DNA from: Rhynchopus euleeides
Taxonomy: Eukaryota > Euglenozoa > Diplonemea > Diplonemida > Diplonemidae
Length of the DNA: 64,000 bases
Assembly (NCBI GenBank): GCA_963210315.1
Contig: OY723249.1
Span: 1,364,569 to 1,428,568 of the forward strand
Reading direction: 5' to 3'
The notes beneath the pieces are model-generated. The model saw nothing but the letters and a program-made list of their open reading frames with translations. It searched no databases and was not told the DNA's origin. Below, piece by piece: positions 12,170 to 23,800 of the stretch. Positions within the stretch are counted from its first letter, which is position 1, and each line of letters opens with the position of its first letter. The translations under genes were made by a program, and so were the position numbers.

Positions 12170-12363
12170 GACTTTTGTGGACTTTTCTTGGACTTTTGTA
12201 GACTTTTGTGGACTTTTGTTGACTTTTCTTTGACTTTTTCTTGACTTTTTTTGAGCTGTTGACTTTTTTTGACTTTTTCTTGACTTTTCCTTGACTTTTC
12301 CTTGACTCTTCCTTGACTTTTTTGAGTTTTTTTTTGACTTTTTCGAGTCTGGCAGACTTTTTT
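12170..12363 (+). repeat. Degenerate tandem array of GACTTTT units
   Basis: Units of about 10-12 bp of the type GACTTTTSTTG repeat many times up to the left end of element A. The opposite orientation (AAAAGTCAAG) appears just outside the right end of A (24793-24830), so the array may be part of a longer inverted repeat. Confidence 0.75.
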
Positions 12364-13064
12364 TACTGGGGGGGGGCAAATACAAGCATATATGCTTGTA
12401 TTAAGCGTGCCAGCTCGCATAATGCGGGGCTTTCTGGAAAAATTATAAATGGTTATACTGCGAATACAAGCATGCTAAAAACCCAATTTTTGTTGACCAG
12501 GCTAATACAAGCATATATGCTTTTATCGTACTGATCGAGAATTATTTAAGGCCCCTAAACAGAAAACCCACCTAAACTCCCGTGAAGTATTTTTGGATTA
12601 ATTTACGCATTTATTTTCCGCCACCACCCTGGGGGTCGAGGGGCTGGCACAAGAGCGTCCTCGGGATCCACATGATGCCCACCCCGAAGGTGGCTGCTGA
12701 GCACCTGGACTTGTAGTACAGCCCTGAGCCTGGTATGACAAGGTGACCAACCCGACCGGTCGGTCGGCCTCTCGGGCCACCTCCCAAACAGGCACTTTTT
12801 CGACCAGAAACCCACACGGAATGACCGTGGATCGGCCGTATCCCGCGATTTTTCACCGCCAGGTGACTTTGGGTTGAATTCCGACCACCTGAAAAACCCA
12901 CCCAAAATTTTTGGCAAAATCTCTTTGTGTCTCGAAAAAATGTGAAAAATGTCAGATTGCAGCCCCCCGCTCGTGACCACCCACAGGATGAAAAATTGCT
13001 GCAGCCCATCCCCCCACCCGCCTTGCATAATCCTCGATACGTACGATAAAAACATGTATTGGAT

Positions 13065-13196
13065 TTAAATACTGCGGGTTAATCTACTCCCAGGGATCAG
13101 GACCCCTCGTTTGGGTGTATTTCACTCGCTTCGCTCGTGAAATACACCCACTCGGGGTCCTGACCCCTGGTCGTAAATTAAGGCCGCAGTATTTAA
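13065..13196. mobile_element. Foldback MITE of 132 bp
   Basis: Perfect 13-bp ends TTAAATACTGCGG (13065-13077) and inverted (13184-13196). The inside is one long hairpin whose arms include CAGGACCCCTCG (right arm one base different) and GGGTGTATTTCAC around a short centre, TCGCTTCGCTC. No coding capacity. Almost the whole unit can fold on itself. Confidence 0.8.
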
Positions 13197-13731
13197 CGCT
13201 AATAATACATACATCGGGCGTTATTGCGTTACCAGTAACGGTAATACCGTTATTTTTTCGGTAAAATAACTTACCGTTACAGGGGGGGGTCAAATAAACG
13301 TACTTAGTACTACTATTCGGCGAACGCGCGGGCCTAAATCGACCTCGCCAGAAAATTAATAAATAGTTTGCGAGCGAATAGACGTACTAAGTACGTCTAT
13401 TCAACTTTTCCTAAAAACGCTGTTTGCAGGGGCTCTGCGGGGCTGTTTGGTCCACCAGGGGCGCGCTGGCCACTGCTGTCGTCCGTCTCTCACTTCTTCT
13501 GCCTTCCGGTCGAGTATCCGCTCTGTTCTCGTCCTACCACTCGCCCCTCATTTGGTTTCGTACCGTTTTGATTTGTATTGCCCCCCCCCCCCCCTGGTTG
13601 ACATTCTTGTTGAGTTAGTGAAAGCATACACAGTTCATCAGAGCTGTCAGCTTCACTGTCGGTGGTTGGTTGGTGCGTTGATGCTTAAAAAAAGATGTGA
13701 AAAAGACAAGCCACAACCAGCACGCCCCAAC

Positions 13732-14277
13732 TTACTTCTTCTTCAAGTTCTTGGGCTTGCTGGGGCAAGTCTGCATGTTGTGCCCAGGCTTCCTACACCC
13801 TTTGCAGAGCCTGCGGTGTTTGTTGGGAGTCTGGGTGGTCGGGGACGCTGCGCGCTTCTTTTCGGAGGACTGGGAGGACTGGGAAGGCTGTGTCTGTGTG
13901 AGAGAGTTCACACGAACCGGCTTCGCCCATGCCAAGATGCTTGACTGTTGGGTTGGCTGAGACACAACTTTCTTTTGGGTGGACTGCTTCTCTGTGCTCT
14001 CTTTTGCCTTCCCGTCCAACCCAGGTTCAAGGTCCGCACCACCAGCCTCAGGGGATGTTTCTGTGCTTGGTGCGAAGGTGAGGTCCGGACAAAGGGAGCT
14101 CTTCACGAACCCGTCCTCCTCACCCGACACCTTCAGCACGTACCCCATATCCCGCAAGCGCTCGGCTACCAGCGTGCCCTGGCCCGGGCCAGTTGGTTGA
14201 AGGAAGGCCGGGGAGCGCATGGCGGTGGCCCATCCTCGAATATCTTGAACAGGAGGCATTCCATCAGCAGGAGGCAC
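13732..14277 (-). CDS. Open frame with C-terminal CCHC zinc knuckle, inside element C
   Basis: About 180 residues on the minus strand; the first in-frame ATG is a few codons in, so the true start is uncertain and coding may extend upstream. The N-terminal part contains a short globular-looking stretch (RDMGYVLKVSGEEDGF). The middle is Ser/Thr/Gln/Lys-rich and low-complexity. The C-terminus has CKGCRKPGHNMQTC, a clean C-X2-C-X4-H-X4-C knuckle, then a basic tail. Such knuckles bind single-stranded nucleic acid and occur in Gag-like proteins, in some transposases and in cellular RNA-binding proteins. The location inside C suggests an element-encoded accessory or a captured fragment. No catalytic domain was seen, so a specific family is not assigned. 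Confidence 0.45.
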   Translation of the reverse strand: MPPADGMPPVQDIRGWATAMRSPAFLQPTGPGQGTLVAERLRDMGYVLKVSGEEDGFVKSSLCPDLTFAPSTETSPEAGGADLEPGLDGKAKESTEKQSTQKKVVSQPTQQSSILAWAKPVRVNSLTQTQPSQSSQSSEKKRAASPTTQTPNKHRRLCKGCRKPGHNMQTCPSKPKNLKKK

Positions 14278-14986
14278 ATGAAAGCATCGGACGTCATCAT
14301 TATGTCGGACACCAGCCGAAGATATTGGCTCTGTTGGTGGATGGTGAAATCTGGGCAGTTGGATTGCGGGTTTGCGGGCGTGTGTTGATCAGTGCTGCAC
14401 AACAGGAGAGAATGTCAAACAACGTCAGGGAAGGGGGCTGCGGGGGGTGGGGGGTGGGCTCAGCTGGTCCTCGAAGGCTACATCTATGGTGAGGTGTGTC
14501 TGGGGCCATCCGTCCACATCTTCTCGTTGGTGGTAGGGACTGCGGACGCCGTAGATGAGGAGTCGTTTAATGCGCGCCGCTCTTCAGCAGTGATTTTGAC
14601 GCCTCTGGACCCCAGGAGTTTGCGGGTTTCCGGGTTTGCGGTCTTCAGCAGTGGTTCTGATGCCTCTGGACCGCAGGAGTTTGCGGGTTCGCTGGTTTCC
14701 CGTCCGTATGTGTCTGAGGGGGGATGCCCCGATTCCCTTCGTCACGACATATCTTTGAGCGTAGGTCACTTCCCCCCTCTACGGACCCCGTGCACCCTGG
14801 TTCCCCTAAGTGGCACCAATAGACCCCGTTGTCCCCATTCCTTGCCCCAAAGTTTGCAGATTTGTGTGTCTCCAAAAAGAAAATCTCAAAAAAAACGAAA
14901 AATTTCCCCAAAAAAAAAGGGTGAAAAGTAAGTACTACTATTCAACGGCCCAACGTGCCCCAGAGCCCCAAAAAAATAAGTACTAC

Positions 14987-16350
14987 GGAGGGTGTCCTAA
15001 ATTTAGGAAATTTTTGAAAAATTTGGAAAATTTTGGGGGATTTTTTGAAAAAATGGCAAAAAAAAGGGTGTGGGGAGTTGGGTCCAGTTTAGCAAAGTCC
15101 GTGTATTTGGACGCGGCCCCTCAGATAAGGAAGCCGCGTCTCAGGTGCAGGATGTGCGGTGTTGTCGATTTTTCAGGGTTCGACATTCTCGGGCTGGACG
15201 GAGAGAAACGGTGGGTGCAACTCTGATCAGAAAAAACTTCAACCGAAAAAACGGGGTGTAGCTCCCTGACTGACGAGCAGCGGGAGGTGGCGAAGAGAAG
15301 CTCCTCATGCGTGGCGGCCTCCCTCGTTCGCGGCGGGTGAGGCATGCGGGGGTACGAGAGCGGCACCCGCCTGAGTTCTTTATGGAACCCACAAACCTGG
15401 GTGGCCTCACGGATGTGAGGTTGGAAATGCTCCGGGAGACAGCCGATGGCGCCTCAACGCAACAGGCTATCGTTGCCGGCTTGGTGCCCATATGGTGCAA
15501 GATGAGCGGCGGAATCCGCGAACTTCGGGAACTATCAGGTAGTTTGAACGCTGAAGACTGCCCCGCCAGGCTGAATGGGAGTCACAACGCGATGAGGAAC
15601 AAGGATCAGCAGCGCCCTTTGCGGCAAACACAGGGCAGCTCTCCCTGAGCAGCTGGGAATGAAACGGGACGGAACTAACGAGCAGCAGCGAAAATGTTGC
15701 AGAGCACCAGTAACCACAACGAGTCCATGACACAAGTGGAACTGCAGACACGGGGCAGCCAAGAAACCGACGCAGTCGCAGGAGACCACCTCCACGGTCA
15801 GAACGAGCAGAACTCAGAGACACTCAATGGGATGGAGCGGAATCACTGTAACGGGGACACACTGATGGCACACAGGACAGACAGACAGAAGTCAGAGTGA
15901 AACGGTTGTACAAAGGGCTCGGCGTTACCGACGTCCTTAGTACAGAGTGAAACGACGACGCCGCCGAAGGCGGCCAATCCGCCGCCCGAAGGGCGGCGGA
16001 AAAATTTTTGGGGTGTTTTTGGGAGAAAAACCGGGCAACCTGGGCCCTTTGGGACCACACAGGCCAGGAAAGGCCAAAATTTTCGATTTTTTTCGGAAAT
16101 TTTTCGGTTTTTCAGAGTGTGGCAGTCCGCAGATACAGATTTTCGGGTCGGAAAAAAAATTTTTTTTTCGACCCAAAAAAATCGGATTTTTTCGGGGAGG
16201 GTCTCCGGTGGCCCCCCCTGGATTTCCTGTTTTTTCCCGATTTTTCCTGATTTTCGGATTTTGCTCGAAATTTGCCCTTGTGTCAACCAGTGGCAAAACT
16301 TTCGGAAAATCGGGAAAAATCAGGAAAATCCGGAGTACCGGACACCCTCC
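14987..16350. mobile_element. Element E: non-autonomous TIR element inside C
   Basis: Perfect 11-bp ends GGAGGGTGTCC (14987-14997) and inverted (16340-16350), with a 3-bp duplication, tac (14984-14986 and 16351-16353). Removing it restores AAGTACTACTATTCGGC, which matches the motif at the left end of C (about 13306), so the boundaries are well supported. The inside is largely A/T-run DNA. A + frame at 15307-15648 is open for 113 codons, without a recognised family. A stretch at 15065-15098 recurs inverted at 39906-39938. Confidence 0.75.
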
Positions 16351-16406
16351 TACTATTCGGCTAAGTACTACTATTCAACTAAGTACGTTTATTTGACCCC
16401 CCCCTG

Positions 16407-16680
16407 TAATAACGTTCCAGAACGGCCGAATAACGTTATCCGAAAATCAGTAACGGTGTTTTTCGCGTTATAACGTTATCGATAACGGTAATAACGGTAT
16501 CAGGAACGGTAATAACGGTAATAACGTTATCGATAACGTTATCCCAAAAATAACGTTATTGATAACGTTATTACCGTTATCGATAACGGTAATAACGTTA
16601 TCAGGAACGGTAATAACGGTAATAACGTTATCGGTAACGTTATTACCGGTAATAACGCGTTATTTCCGGTATTGTTCGGG
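16407..16680. repeat. Array of AACGTTAT / AACGGTAAT palindromic motifs
   Basis: Dense run of TAACGTTATCGATAACGGT-type motifs in B. The same motif type returns at 17165-17275, at 18735-18985 and in the left arm of B (13215-13279). Confidence 0.8.
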
Positions 16681-16685
16681 CATTT

Positions 16686-16812
16686 CTATAGGGGGACCCT
16701 TTTCGAATTTTTTTTTGGGGGCACCAAAATGGGCTGTTTTCGACCATTTGAGGCCATTACCGAAGGAAATTCTGAATTTAGAGCCAAACAAAGGGGCGAA
16801 ACCACGCCTCGG
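16686..16812. repeat. Repeat arm beginning TATAGGGGGACCCTTTTCG
   Basis: About 110 bp that recur in the same orientation at 17293-17405, on the other side of the 9-bp satellite. The same motif occurs inverted at about 5295-5335. Non-coding. Confidence 0.6.
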
Positions 16813-17158
16813 ATTTTCAAAAATTTCAAAAATTTCAAAAATTTCAAAAATTTCAAAAATTTCAAAAATTTCAAAAATTTCAAAAATTTCAAAAATTTCA
16901 AAAATTTCAAAAATTTCAAAAATTTCAAAAATTTCAAAAATTTCAAAAATTTCAAAAATTTCAAAAATTTCAAAAATTTCAAAAATTTCAAAAATTTCAA
17001 AAATTTCAAAAATTTCAAAAATTTCAAAAATTTCAAAAATTTCAAAAATTTCAAAAATTTCAAAAATTTCAAAAATTTCAAAAATTTCAAAAATTTCAAA
17101 AATTTCAAAAATTTCAAAAATTTCAAAAATTTCAAAAATTTCAAAAATTTCAAAAAAT
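16813..17158 (+). repeat. 9-bp satellite (ATTTCAAAA)n, about 38 copies
   Basis: Almost perfect tandem 9-mers over about 345 bp. Because 9 is divisible by 3, every frame is open on both strands (SKI, NFK and LKF tripeptide repeats). These long frames are artefacts of the repeat. Confidence 0.95.
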
Positions 17159-17403
17159 TTTCCGCGTTATACCGTTATCGATAACGGTAATACCGTTATT
17201 ACCGTTATCAGGAACGGTAATAACGTTATCGGTAACGTTATTACCGTTATTACCGGTAATACCGCGTTATTTTCGGTATTTTTGGGCAACTTCTACAGGG
17301 GGACCCTTTTCGAATTTTTTTTCGGGGTGGCCAGAATGGGCTGTTTTAGGCTATTTGAGGCCATTTTCGAGCAAATTTTTGGGTTTAGAGCCACGCAAAG
17401 GGT

Positions 17404-18106
17404 CTAAAATGGGCATGCCAATCTCAAAAAATGCTCAAAATTCCGAGAGATTTCAGATTTTTCGAATTTTTTGACCGAGAAAATTCTGACCCCAAAATGT
17501 GGTCCTTGTGGTCTGGAACTGTCCGTTGTCGAAGGAATTGGTGAAAAAATCGTGATTTTTGGCCTCTGGATCACCCATGCCGTCCCAAAAATCAAGCAAA
17601 AGAGGTTTGGTAGGTGCATTTTTGGGTGAACATGAGCCATTGTGCCAACCTGCTTGATTTCACCCGAAAATTGGAATCCGTTGAATATGGTTTCCGATGA
17701 AAATGTGAAAATTTTCGACCTTCTTCGCAGTTTTTGCCACTTCCTTGCCCCATCTTTCCCACCCAAAATCGAAGTACCGTGAATGGTGTTGTTGAAAGGT
17801 CCAAATTGCGTTGGTTGTGCGTAGTTCTGCCGAAATCGTGCACACGTTGTGCATAGTGCATGTGTAACGCCATTTGCGACCAAAATGTAAATTTCCTGCA
17901 CCCGAGCGTTGACGCTTCCACACACCCTTACAAACCCACTTGCCTGATGAAGGGGGTGGTGTGTAGAGCACGTTTGGCAGGGCTGAATGACACTTTCCGC
18001 GCGAAGGTCGTGTGCGTAATTAAAAAACGGTCCGAGGGCCGGAGGCCCGAGGCCTTTTTTTACCTGCACGAGGGTGCAATTGAGGCCGATACGGGGTGCA
18101 GATGAT
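17404..18106. other. Non-coding interior of element B
   Basis: A minus-strand frame of 283 codons (17404-18255) crosses this region but runs into the inverted repeat at 18107-18249, and its composition looks like translated A/T-run DNA. No family signature. Confidence 0.5.
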
Positions 18107-18249
18107 GGTTTCTTGCACAACCCAGTCATGTTTTGCACATCACGACGAACTCGGAAATTCCTCATATTTGCACTCCAGGTCTCATATTTGCACTGGTGCA
18201 AATATGGGACCTGGAGTGCGTGCAAATAATGACTGGGGGGTGCAAGAAA
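18107..18249. repeat. Large inverted repeat of about 140 bp inside B
   Basis: The arms start TTTCTTGCAC and CCCAGTCAT on the left and return inverted on the right (ATGACTGGG, GTGCAAGAAA). An inner hairpin, ATATTTGCAC / GTGCAAATAT with CTCCAGGTC arms, lies in the centre. Confidence 0.75.
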
Positions 18250-19009
18250 GTTCAAATTGCGTAGTTCCTGCGTACTTCGTGCGTAGCCCGAGCGTACTTT
18301 GGGTAGTTCGTGCGTATATTGTGCGAAGCGTCTTTGACAGCACCAGTAACGGACTTTTGGAACGTAACTATTTTAGAACGGACCGGGAAAAAATGGGCAC
18401 GTCGCTACTTCGCGCTACTTCGTCGCTCGTAACGAGTAAAAATATCAGGTGGTTTATACACCGCCAATGTGAGGTGTGCGGGTGTATTCCTGAAGGATTC
18501 ACTTCTGCGTCCACACTGAGTGATTTTGGAGTGATTTTCACTCCAAATTTCACTCCAGGAACATTGGATGCTGCAAGGTTGCAGGGGTTTCTGCAGTATT
18601 TGCCTTGAAAAAGCCAAAAAACATGATTTTTTCACGAAACTCGACATGTCCGTGCGTTATTATCCAAAAAATGGTCCCAGGGGGGTATTCTGGAGCCATC
18701 TCCACCAAAAACTACACCATCCGCCCGCAAAATTGTCCGAATAACGCAAGTTTTCATGAAAATAACGGAAAAATAACGCGTTATTTTAGGAGAAAACGTT
18801 TTCCAATTTTTTGACATCACGGAGTGGCCCCCTGGAGTGATATTTTACCCAAGAAAATTCTTTTAGGGGGGGTAGGGACCCGAGTTTCGGGTCAGATTCA
18901 CCGGGAAATGCTGCCTTTTTTGGGGTCAAAAAATAACGCAAAAATAACGTTATTACCGTTACTGGTAACGGAATAACGCCCAATGTATGTTAATAATATA
19001 TAGTATTAG

Positions 19010-19092
19010 CCTGGTAGAAAAAATTGCTATTTTGTGGTGGAAAACCCCCAAAAACCCCAAAAATACCCAATATTTTCTACCAGGCTAATACA
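19010..19092. repeat. Small foldback unit in element A
   Basis: Perfect 17-bp inverted ends ATTAGCCTGGTAGAAAA around a short A/T- and C-run centre, directly beside an AATACAAGCATGTATGC palindrome. Confidence 0.7.
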
Positions 19093-19164
19093 AGCATGTA
19101 TGCTTCTATTAGCCTGAAATTTTTATATCAACCAAAATCTGAAAAACCGTATACTTTAGTCGTT

Positions 19165-20884
19165 TACTTGGGCAGCAGCAATTTGTACATTTTTTTGACA
19201 ATTTTGAGTTGTGACCCCACCGTGAATTCCGCGGTATACCTAGCAGTCAATTCCGCCCTGTTTCGAGTTCCGGAAATGCAGTCTGTTGGGTTCAAATTGG
19301 GATGCGGATGCGCATCCCAATTTGACTGGTGAGGTTGGCCGGGAATTTTTTTTTCAAAAAATCTCGGAAAGCTATGGTAGCAACGGAATCAAATGCGGCC
19401 AGAATCGGGGAAAAAGGTGTAGTGGAAGACAATTTACTCCCAGATGCAGTTCTCACCCCCCTTGGTAGGCTTTTGTACAGTGCTTTTTTTGCTTCTTATT
19501 GCCTGCGAATCCACCACCTTCCATGCACAGGAAAACTCATCTGAATCATGTGAAACACAAACATGGCCTGCTTCAAATGCAAGAGTTCATGGAATGTCAC
19601 CAACATCACCCTGCTTCCCCGGGCAGTGCAGAATGGCCTGAAGGCCCCCCACCCAGTGGTCTCGCTGGGGGTCGGGCAAACCAAAAAAGAGGTAGGGCAC
19701 AGGGTGGGCCGAGCTCGCTCCGCAGGGGAAAAAGTGCAGCCCAACCCCACTCCGATTTCCCGCAGTATGATGCAAACAGGGCCACAGAACGTTTTCCCCC
19801 CAATTCGAAAGGCATCGGATGCTGCCGCCTTAGATCGTCCTGCTGGACCAAAAATCAGTAGTCAGGGGGTCTTGGGTTGCCATTGAGCACTTGCAAAACT
19901 GCAATCCCGAGTAACTTTGCCCGCGCGCCGTGTTCAGGAACGGCAGCAAAGCTAACAGGCTACAGGGGGGTCTGGGGGGCGGAGCCCCCCAGCCGCCGGA
20001 GGCCACGGTAGTGAACATCCTAAAATCCCTCGAAGGCTAATCCCCACACCGGTTGGTGCTGTTGCACATTCCAGGCGGGGATGATCCTTCGCTTGACCTG
20101 ATGAGTGCCTGACGGTGCGCTTCGATGAGCACCACCAAGCCCCCAGCACCTGGTACACCTGCTCATGATGGCGTTGGGTTTTCATACGCTGCGCGTGAAA
20201 ACTCGGCTACAAGGCCGAACCCAAAAGCCCCAAAATCTGACCCATCCGCAAAATTCGACGGGGAAAATATTGAGGTAGGGCCAAGGTAGGGCCATGCCAC
20301 CCCTGGCGGCCCACCCTCCCCAAAAATTACAGAAAAAGGGAGGTGGGGCCGCGGCCCCCCCTGCCAGCCCTGGCACGAGATCACTGCCCCCACCTCTCCC
20401 CTGACTTTCTCAATTGCTCCAGGATTTCGGCTATTTCGGCTATTTTTGTGTACTTTGGGACCCCGTGTAGGAGGCCTTATACACCGCAAAAGTCACCGAT
20501 TTTTTTTCCTGGGAAGGTTCTCACTAAAACTACACAGGAATCACATTTTTGGGCCGGAAAAATTTTGTTTCCGGCCCGGACGCCTCCCTGAGACGGACCC
20601 ATTTTTGGGTCGATTTTTGGGGGGATTTTCCTTAGGAAAGTTGGTAATAGTGGTTGGGCAGCAGTAAATTGGACTCTACTCCACTAAATTCACCGATTTT
20701 TTTATGGTGTAATCTACGGAGCTCAACTCTCAAATTCCGTCAAAAACCGGGTCTTTTTGTGGCGATCCGCGGGGGTGAAATTCCGAAGAAAATATCGGCA
20801 AAAACAGTTTTTCCGAATTTCTCCACCAAAAAAAATATTTTTTTGGAAAAATTATTGTCCTGAAAAGCGCCAATTCCGTACGTT
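19165..20884. other. Interior of element A, no supported gene
   Basis: Open frames of up to 120 codons at 19499-19886 overlap on both strands and show no family. One GC hairpin repeat lies at 19962-20024. The rest is A-run-rich DNA. Confidence 0.5.
19962..20024 (-). repeat. Dispersed GC hairpin repeat, copy 5
   Basis: Minus-strand copy, with GATGTTCACTACCGTGG at the start and the loop TCC. Confidence 0.8.
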
Positions 20885-23800
20885 CAGGGGATAAGATAGG
20901 TCTGGTTTTCCGGTTTTCAAAACCAGGGTTTCCCGGTTCCCGGTTTTCTGAAAAAAAAAAAAAGGCCGGTCTCATTTTTGGCGTTTTTTTTGTAACTTTG
21001 GGACAGTAAAACAGTCAGAAAAAACGCCAGAAAAAAATAGAAAGTGACCCCATCGTGATCCGCACGGAGCTCAAATAGTCCAAAGAAGGCAGAGAAGCGG
21101 AGAAGAAAAAATGGACCTAGCGGGTGGCCCGGTGGGTGGTGATGCCCTCGTCATGCAGGTCTCTTCTGTTTTGAAGTTTCGAGATCCTCCATTGTGTGAT
21201 GGTCCCGCAGAACTGGCACAGAACCGTCCTCCGTAGGGATCACACCGAGCCTTCACATGTCAGGTGTCTGACTGGTGGCACCCACGACACACCCACACCC
21301 CCACGCGCCTGCAGGCATACTGTAAGAAGATATGTCAAAGCGGAGAGCGCATCAGGCCCAGCTGGGCGCGTTTGGCTTTGCATCGCAGAGGGCGGTGCGG
21401 GGGACGGTGCAGGAGGTGGGCGGGCCGCAGTATCACACTGGGTATGACCAGTGGAAGGCGGGCAAGTACCCCGGGCAAGACCGATATGCCAACTTGCACG
21501 CCTTCCTCTGCAACCAGTGCTCGATCCGCGGCTTCAGCAACCACCAAGCCGCCTCAAACAGGCACCTTGTCGCGCTGTGCAAGGCATTCGATGCTCTTGC
21601 TCGCGCGGACGACGAGGTGGCACCTCATATGAGGAAGCCCCTGAGTAGCCTCGTCAAACTGGCAAAGACAAAGGCAGACGAAATGCCGTTGGTGGAGAGC
21701 GAGGCCGTGCCGGCGCCTGCCCCGACACAGCAGGCCCCAGCCCTCGTCGCAGATCTTGCGATTGCACGGCAAGTTGAGGTCGAGATGGCAGCTGATGATA
21801 ATGCGGAGAGATCAGCTGAAGCTCTGGAGGCCGCGATCGCCAATGAGCGCCAACGCGCGAGGGGCTACACCACCACCCCCGTGCGCAACTCCAACGACTG
21901 CCTGTACCCTTCCCTCCACAAGCACGAGGTCTACGCCTACGTGGAGGCAAAGTTGATGGCGCAGTACGCGGGGCCCGTCGGCTTGGATGCGCCTGCCGAG
22001 CCCTTCCCCCGCGCCAGCGAGATGGTGCATGTCCCGGAGGACATCCAGGGGGACAGCCGGGTGATGGGAATGCTGCGCGAATCCCACGCGTGGGCAAAAC
22101 CCACACCCGAGGGGCTGGCGTGCCGCGCTTGCTTTGACGCAAGCAAGCGCGGTGTCTTCGTCGGGCGGTGCCTGCCATGGAATGAGGTGAAGAGCCGCTT
22201 CACCTCCCGCGCGAAGGAGCACACCGAGGCAACGAGACAGAAGCACACCGAGAAGTGGGCACAGTGGCTGGCAAGAGAAGACTCGGTGCGCCGACATGGG
22301 ACTGCAGGAGAGATCCGCTCCACAGCTCACCAGAGGGCCTGGGTCAACTCTAAGGTGAAGCAGCTTCAGAACACCGAGATGCTCTGCCGCCTGCTGCACG
22401 ACGTACAGTACTGTTGCAGCAACAACGAAGCCCTCACGACGACCCTCGCATCCCTCCGCGTGCGTGACAGCTACACTTCCCCAGAAGTAAAGTCTTTCAA
22501 TGCTACATACCACAACCTCACCTCGAACACAATCTACGACGAAGTAGTGGGTCTGATGGCAAGCCACGCCATGGCGGAAGTGAAGCACAAGATTGAAAGA
22601 TCCCCGTTCGTATCCATCATCACGGACGAGACGCAGGATGTGACACGCCAATCGCAATTTTGCATCCTGATCCGGGTCATCGACCCAACCACCTTTGATA
22701 CCAACGAACTGTTCTGGCGCATGACTCCGCTGAACACATCACAGACTGCGACAAACATCACAGATTTCTTGATTCAACAACTCGACGACCTTGGCGACGG
22801 TTTCTGGAACAAGATGCTTGCGTTTGCGTCGGATTCGTGCAACACCATGGGCGGGAGTCGTAAGGGTGTTCAGTTGCAGGTGAAGGTACGGAAAGCACCG
22901 TACTCCTTCTGGGCGGCTTGTCGGGCGCATGCACTCAATCTTGTTGCGATGCACACTGCCAAGGACCACCCTGTCATCCGCGCAAGCTACGACCTTGTCT
23001 CCAGCACGTTTGCCTTGCTGTACAGGGGTGCTGGGAATGGCACAGGCAAACTCCGGTGCTTTCGGGAATGCATGTCCGCTTTGGAGAGGATCGATGGCTT
23101 CGGGTTCTGGCGTGAGCGCGACTTGTGCAGTGTTGGAGACACCCGCTGGTGTTCGCATGAGCGTTGTGCGCAGAGTCTGACTGACTGCCTCAAAGGGGTG
23201 GTCATGTGTATCAACAAGCTGGATCATGAGAAGGCAGTTGCCCTGCGTGCGGTGTACCAGGAGAGCAGCACCCTCGTCGGGTTATTCCTGATGCGGGAGG
23301 TGATGCACTGTCTTGGCGCCTTCTCGCGGTGCATACAGCATGCAAGCCTGTGTTTCGGTGATCTCCCTCGCATCGCGACACACTATGCATGCAAGATCGG
23401 AAAGCTGTTAGAACGACCCGACCTGTCTCCGACCTACGCATCCTGCTGGATACTGATCAATGACGCCCGGCCTTCTTGCCCTCCCATCACGGAGGAGTTC
23501 GTGGCACAGTATCACGAGCAGTACGCAAAGCCCTACCTCCGTACCCTGAAGGAGGAGATCGAGGGGCTGATGGATGACTTCGGGGTGCTTGCAGCATTCT
23601 CTGTGTATGATCCCTGGTGCCCCGACTTCGACAACGCAGCAGCAGCGGCACAGAAGCTCAAAGCACTTTGCGATCATTTCTGCGAGCCCAAGGTGATGAC
23701 ATTTGAGGATGCCGACGGGGTGCAGAAGGAGACGGAACCGAGTGCACCGTACTTCCCGGCCGAAGAGCGGGGTCTGCTGGAGTTGGAGCTGGCCAACGTG

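Larger units (their letters stand above)
13280..16406. mobile_element. Element C: TIR element with poly-G ends inside B
   Basis: The ends CAGGGGGGGGTCAAATAAAC, continuing as GTACTTAGT, are repeated in inverted form at 16376-16406. TA lies outside both ends (13278-13279 and 16407-16408). Inside each end TACTACTATTCRRC motifs and a near-perfect palindrome at 13378-13402 (GACGTACTAAGTACGTC) occur. The layout closely parallels element A: poly-G end, CAAATA, then an AATA...TATT palindrome. A minus-strand open frame with a zinc knuckle lies at 13732-14277. Element E interrupts the right part. Confidence 0.7.
13207..18990. mobile_element. Element B: non-coding TIR element inside A
   Basis: Inverted ends ACATACATYGGGCGTTATT, continuing as CGTTACCAGTAACGG, lie at 13207-13240 and about 18957-18990. 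A 7-bp direct repeat, taataat, flanks it (13200-13206 and 18991-18997). Without element C it is about 2.66 kb, built from AACGTTAT palindrome arrays, a 9-bp satellite and a large inverted repeat. I find no gene in it. The 7-bp duplication could be a reduced 8-bp one, so the superfamily is not assigned. Confidence 0.65.

Noticed and set aside
16813-17158. Possible CRISPR-like array
   Set aside because: Contiguous 9-bp tandem units without spacers, in eukaryotic DNA.
16559-17407. Long open frames of SKI, NFK and LKF repeats on both strands
   Set aside because: They are translations of the 9-bp satellite, which has no stop in any frame.
17404-18255. 283-codon minus-strand frame in element B
   Set aside because: Crosses the inverted repeat at 18107-18249, and its residues reflect A/T-run DNA. 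No family match recognised.
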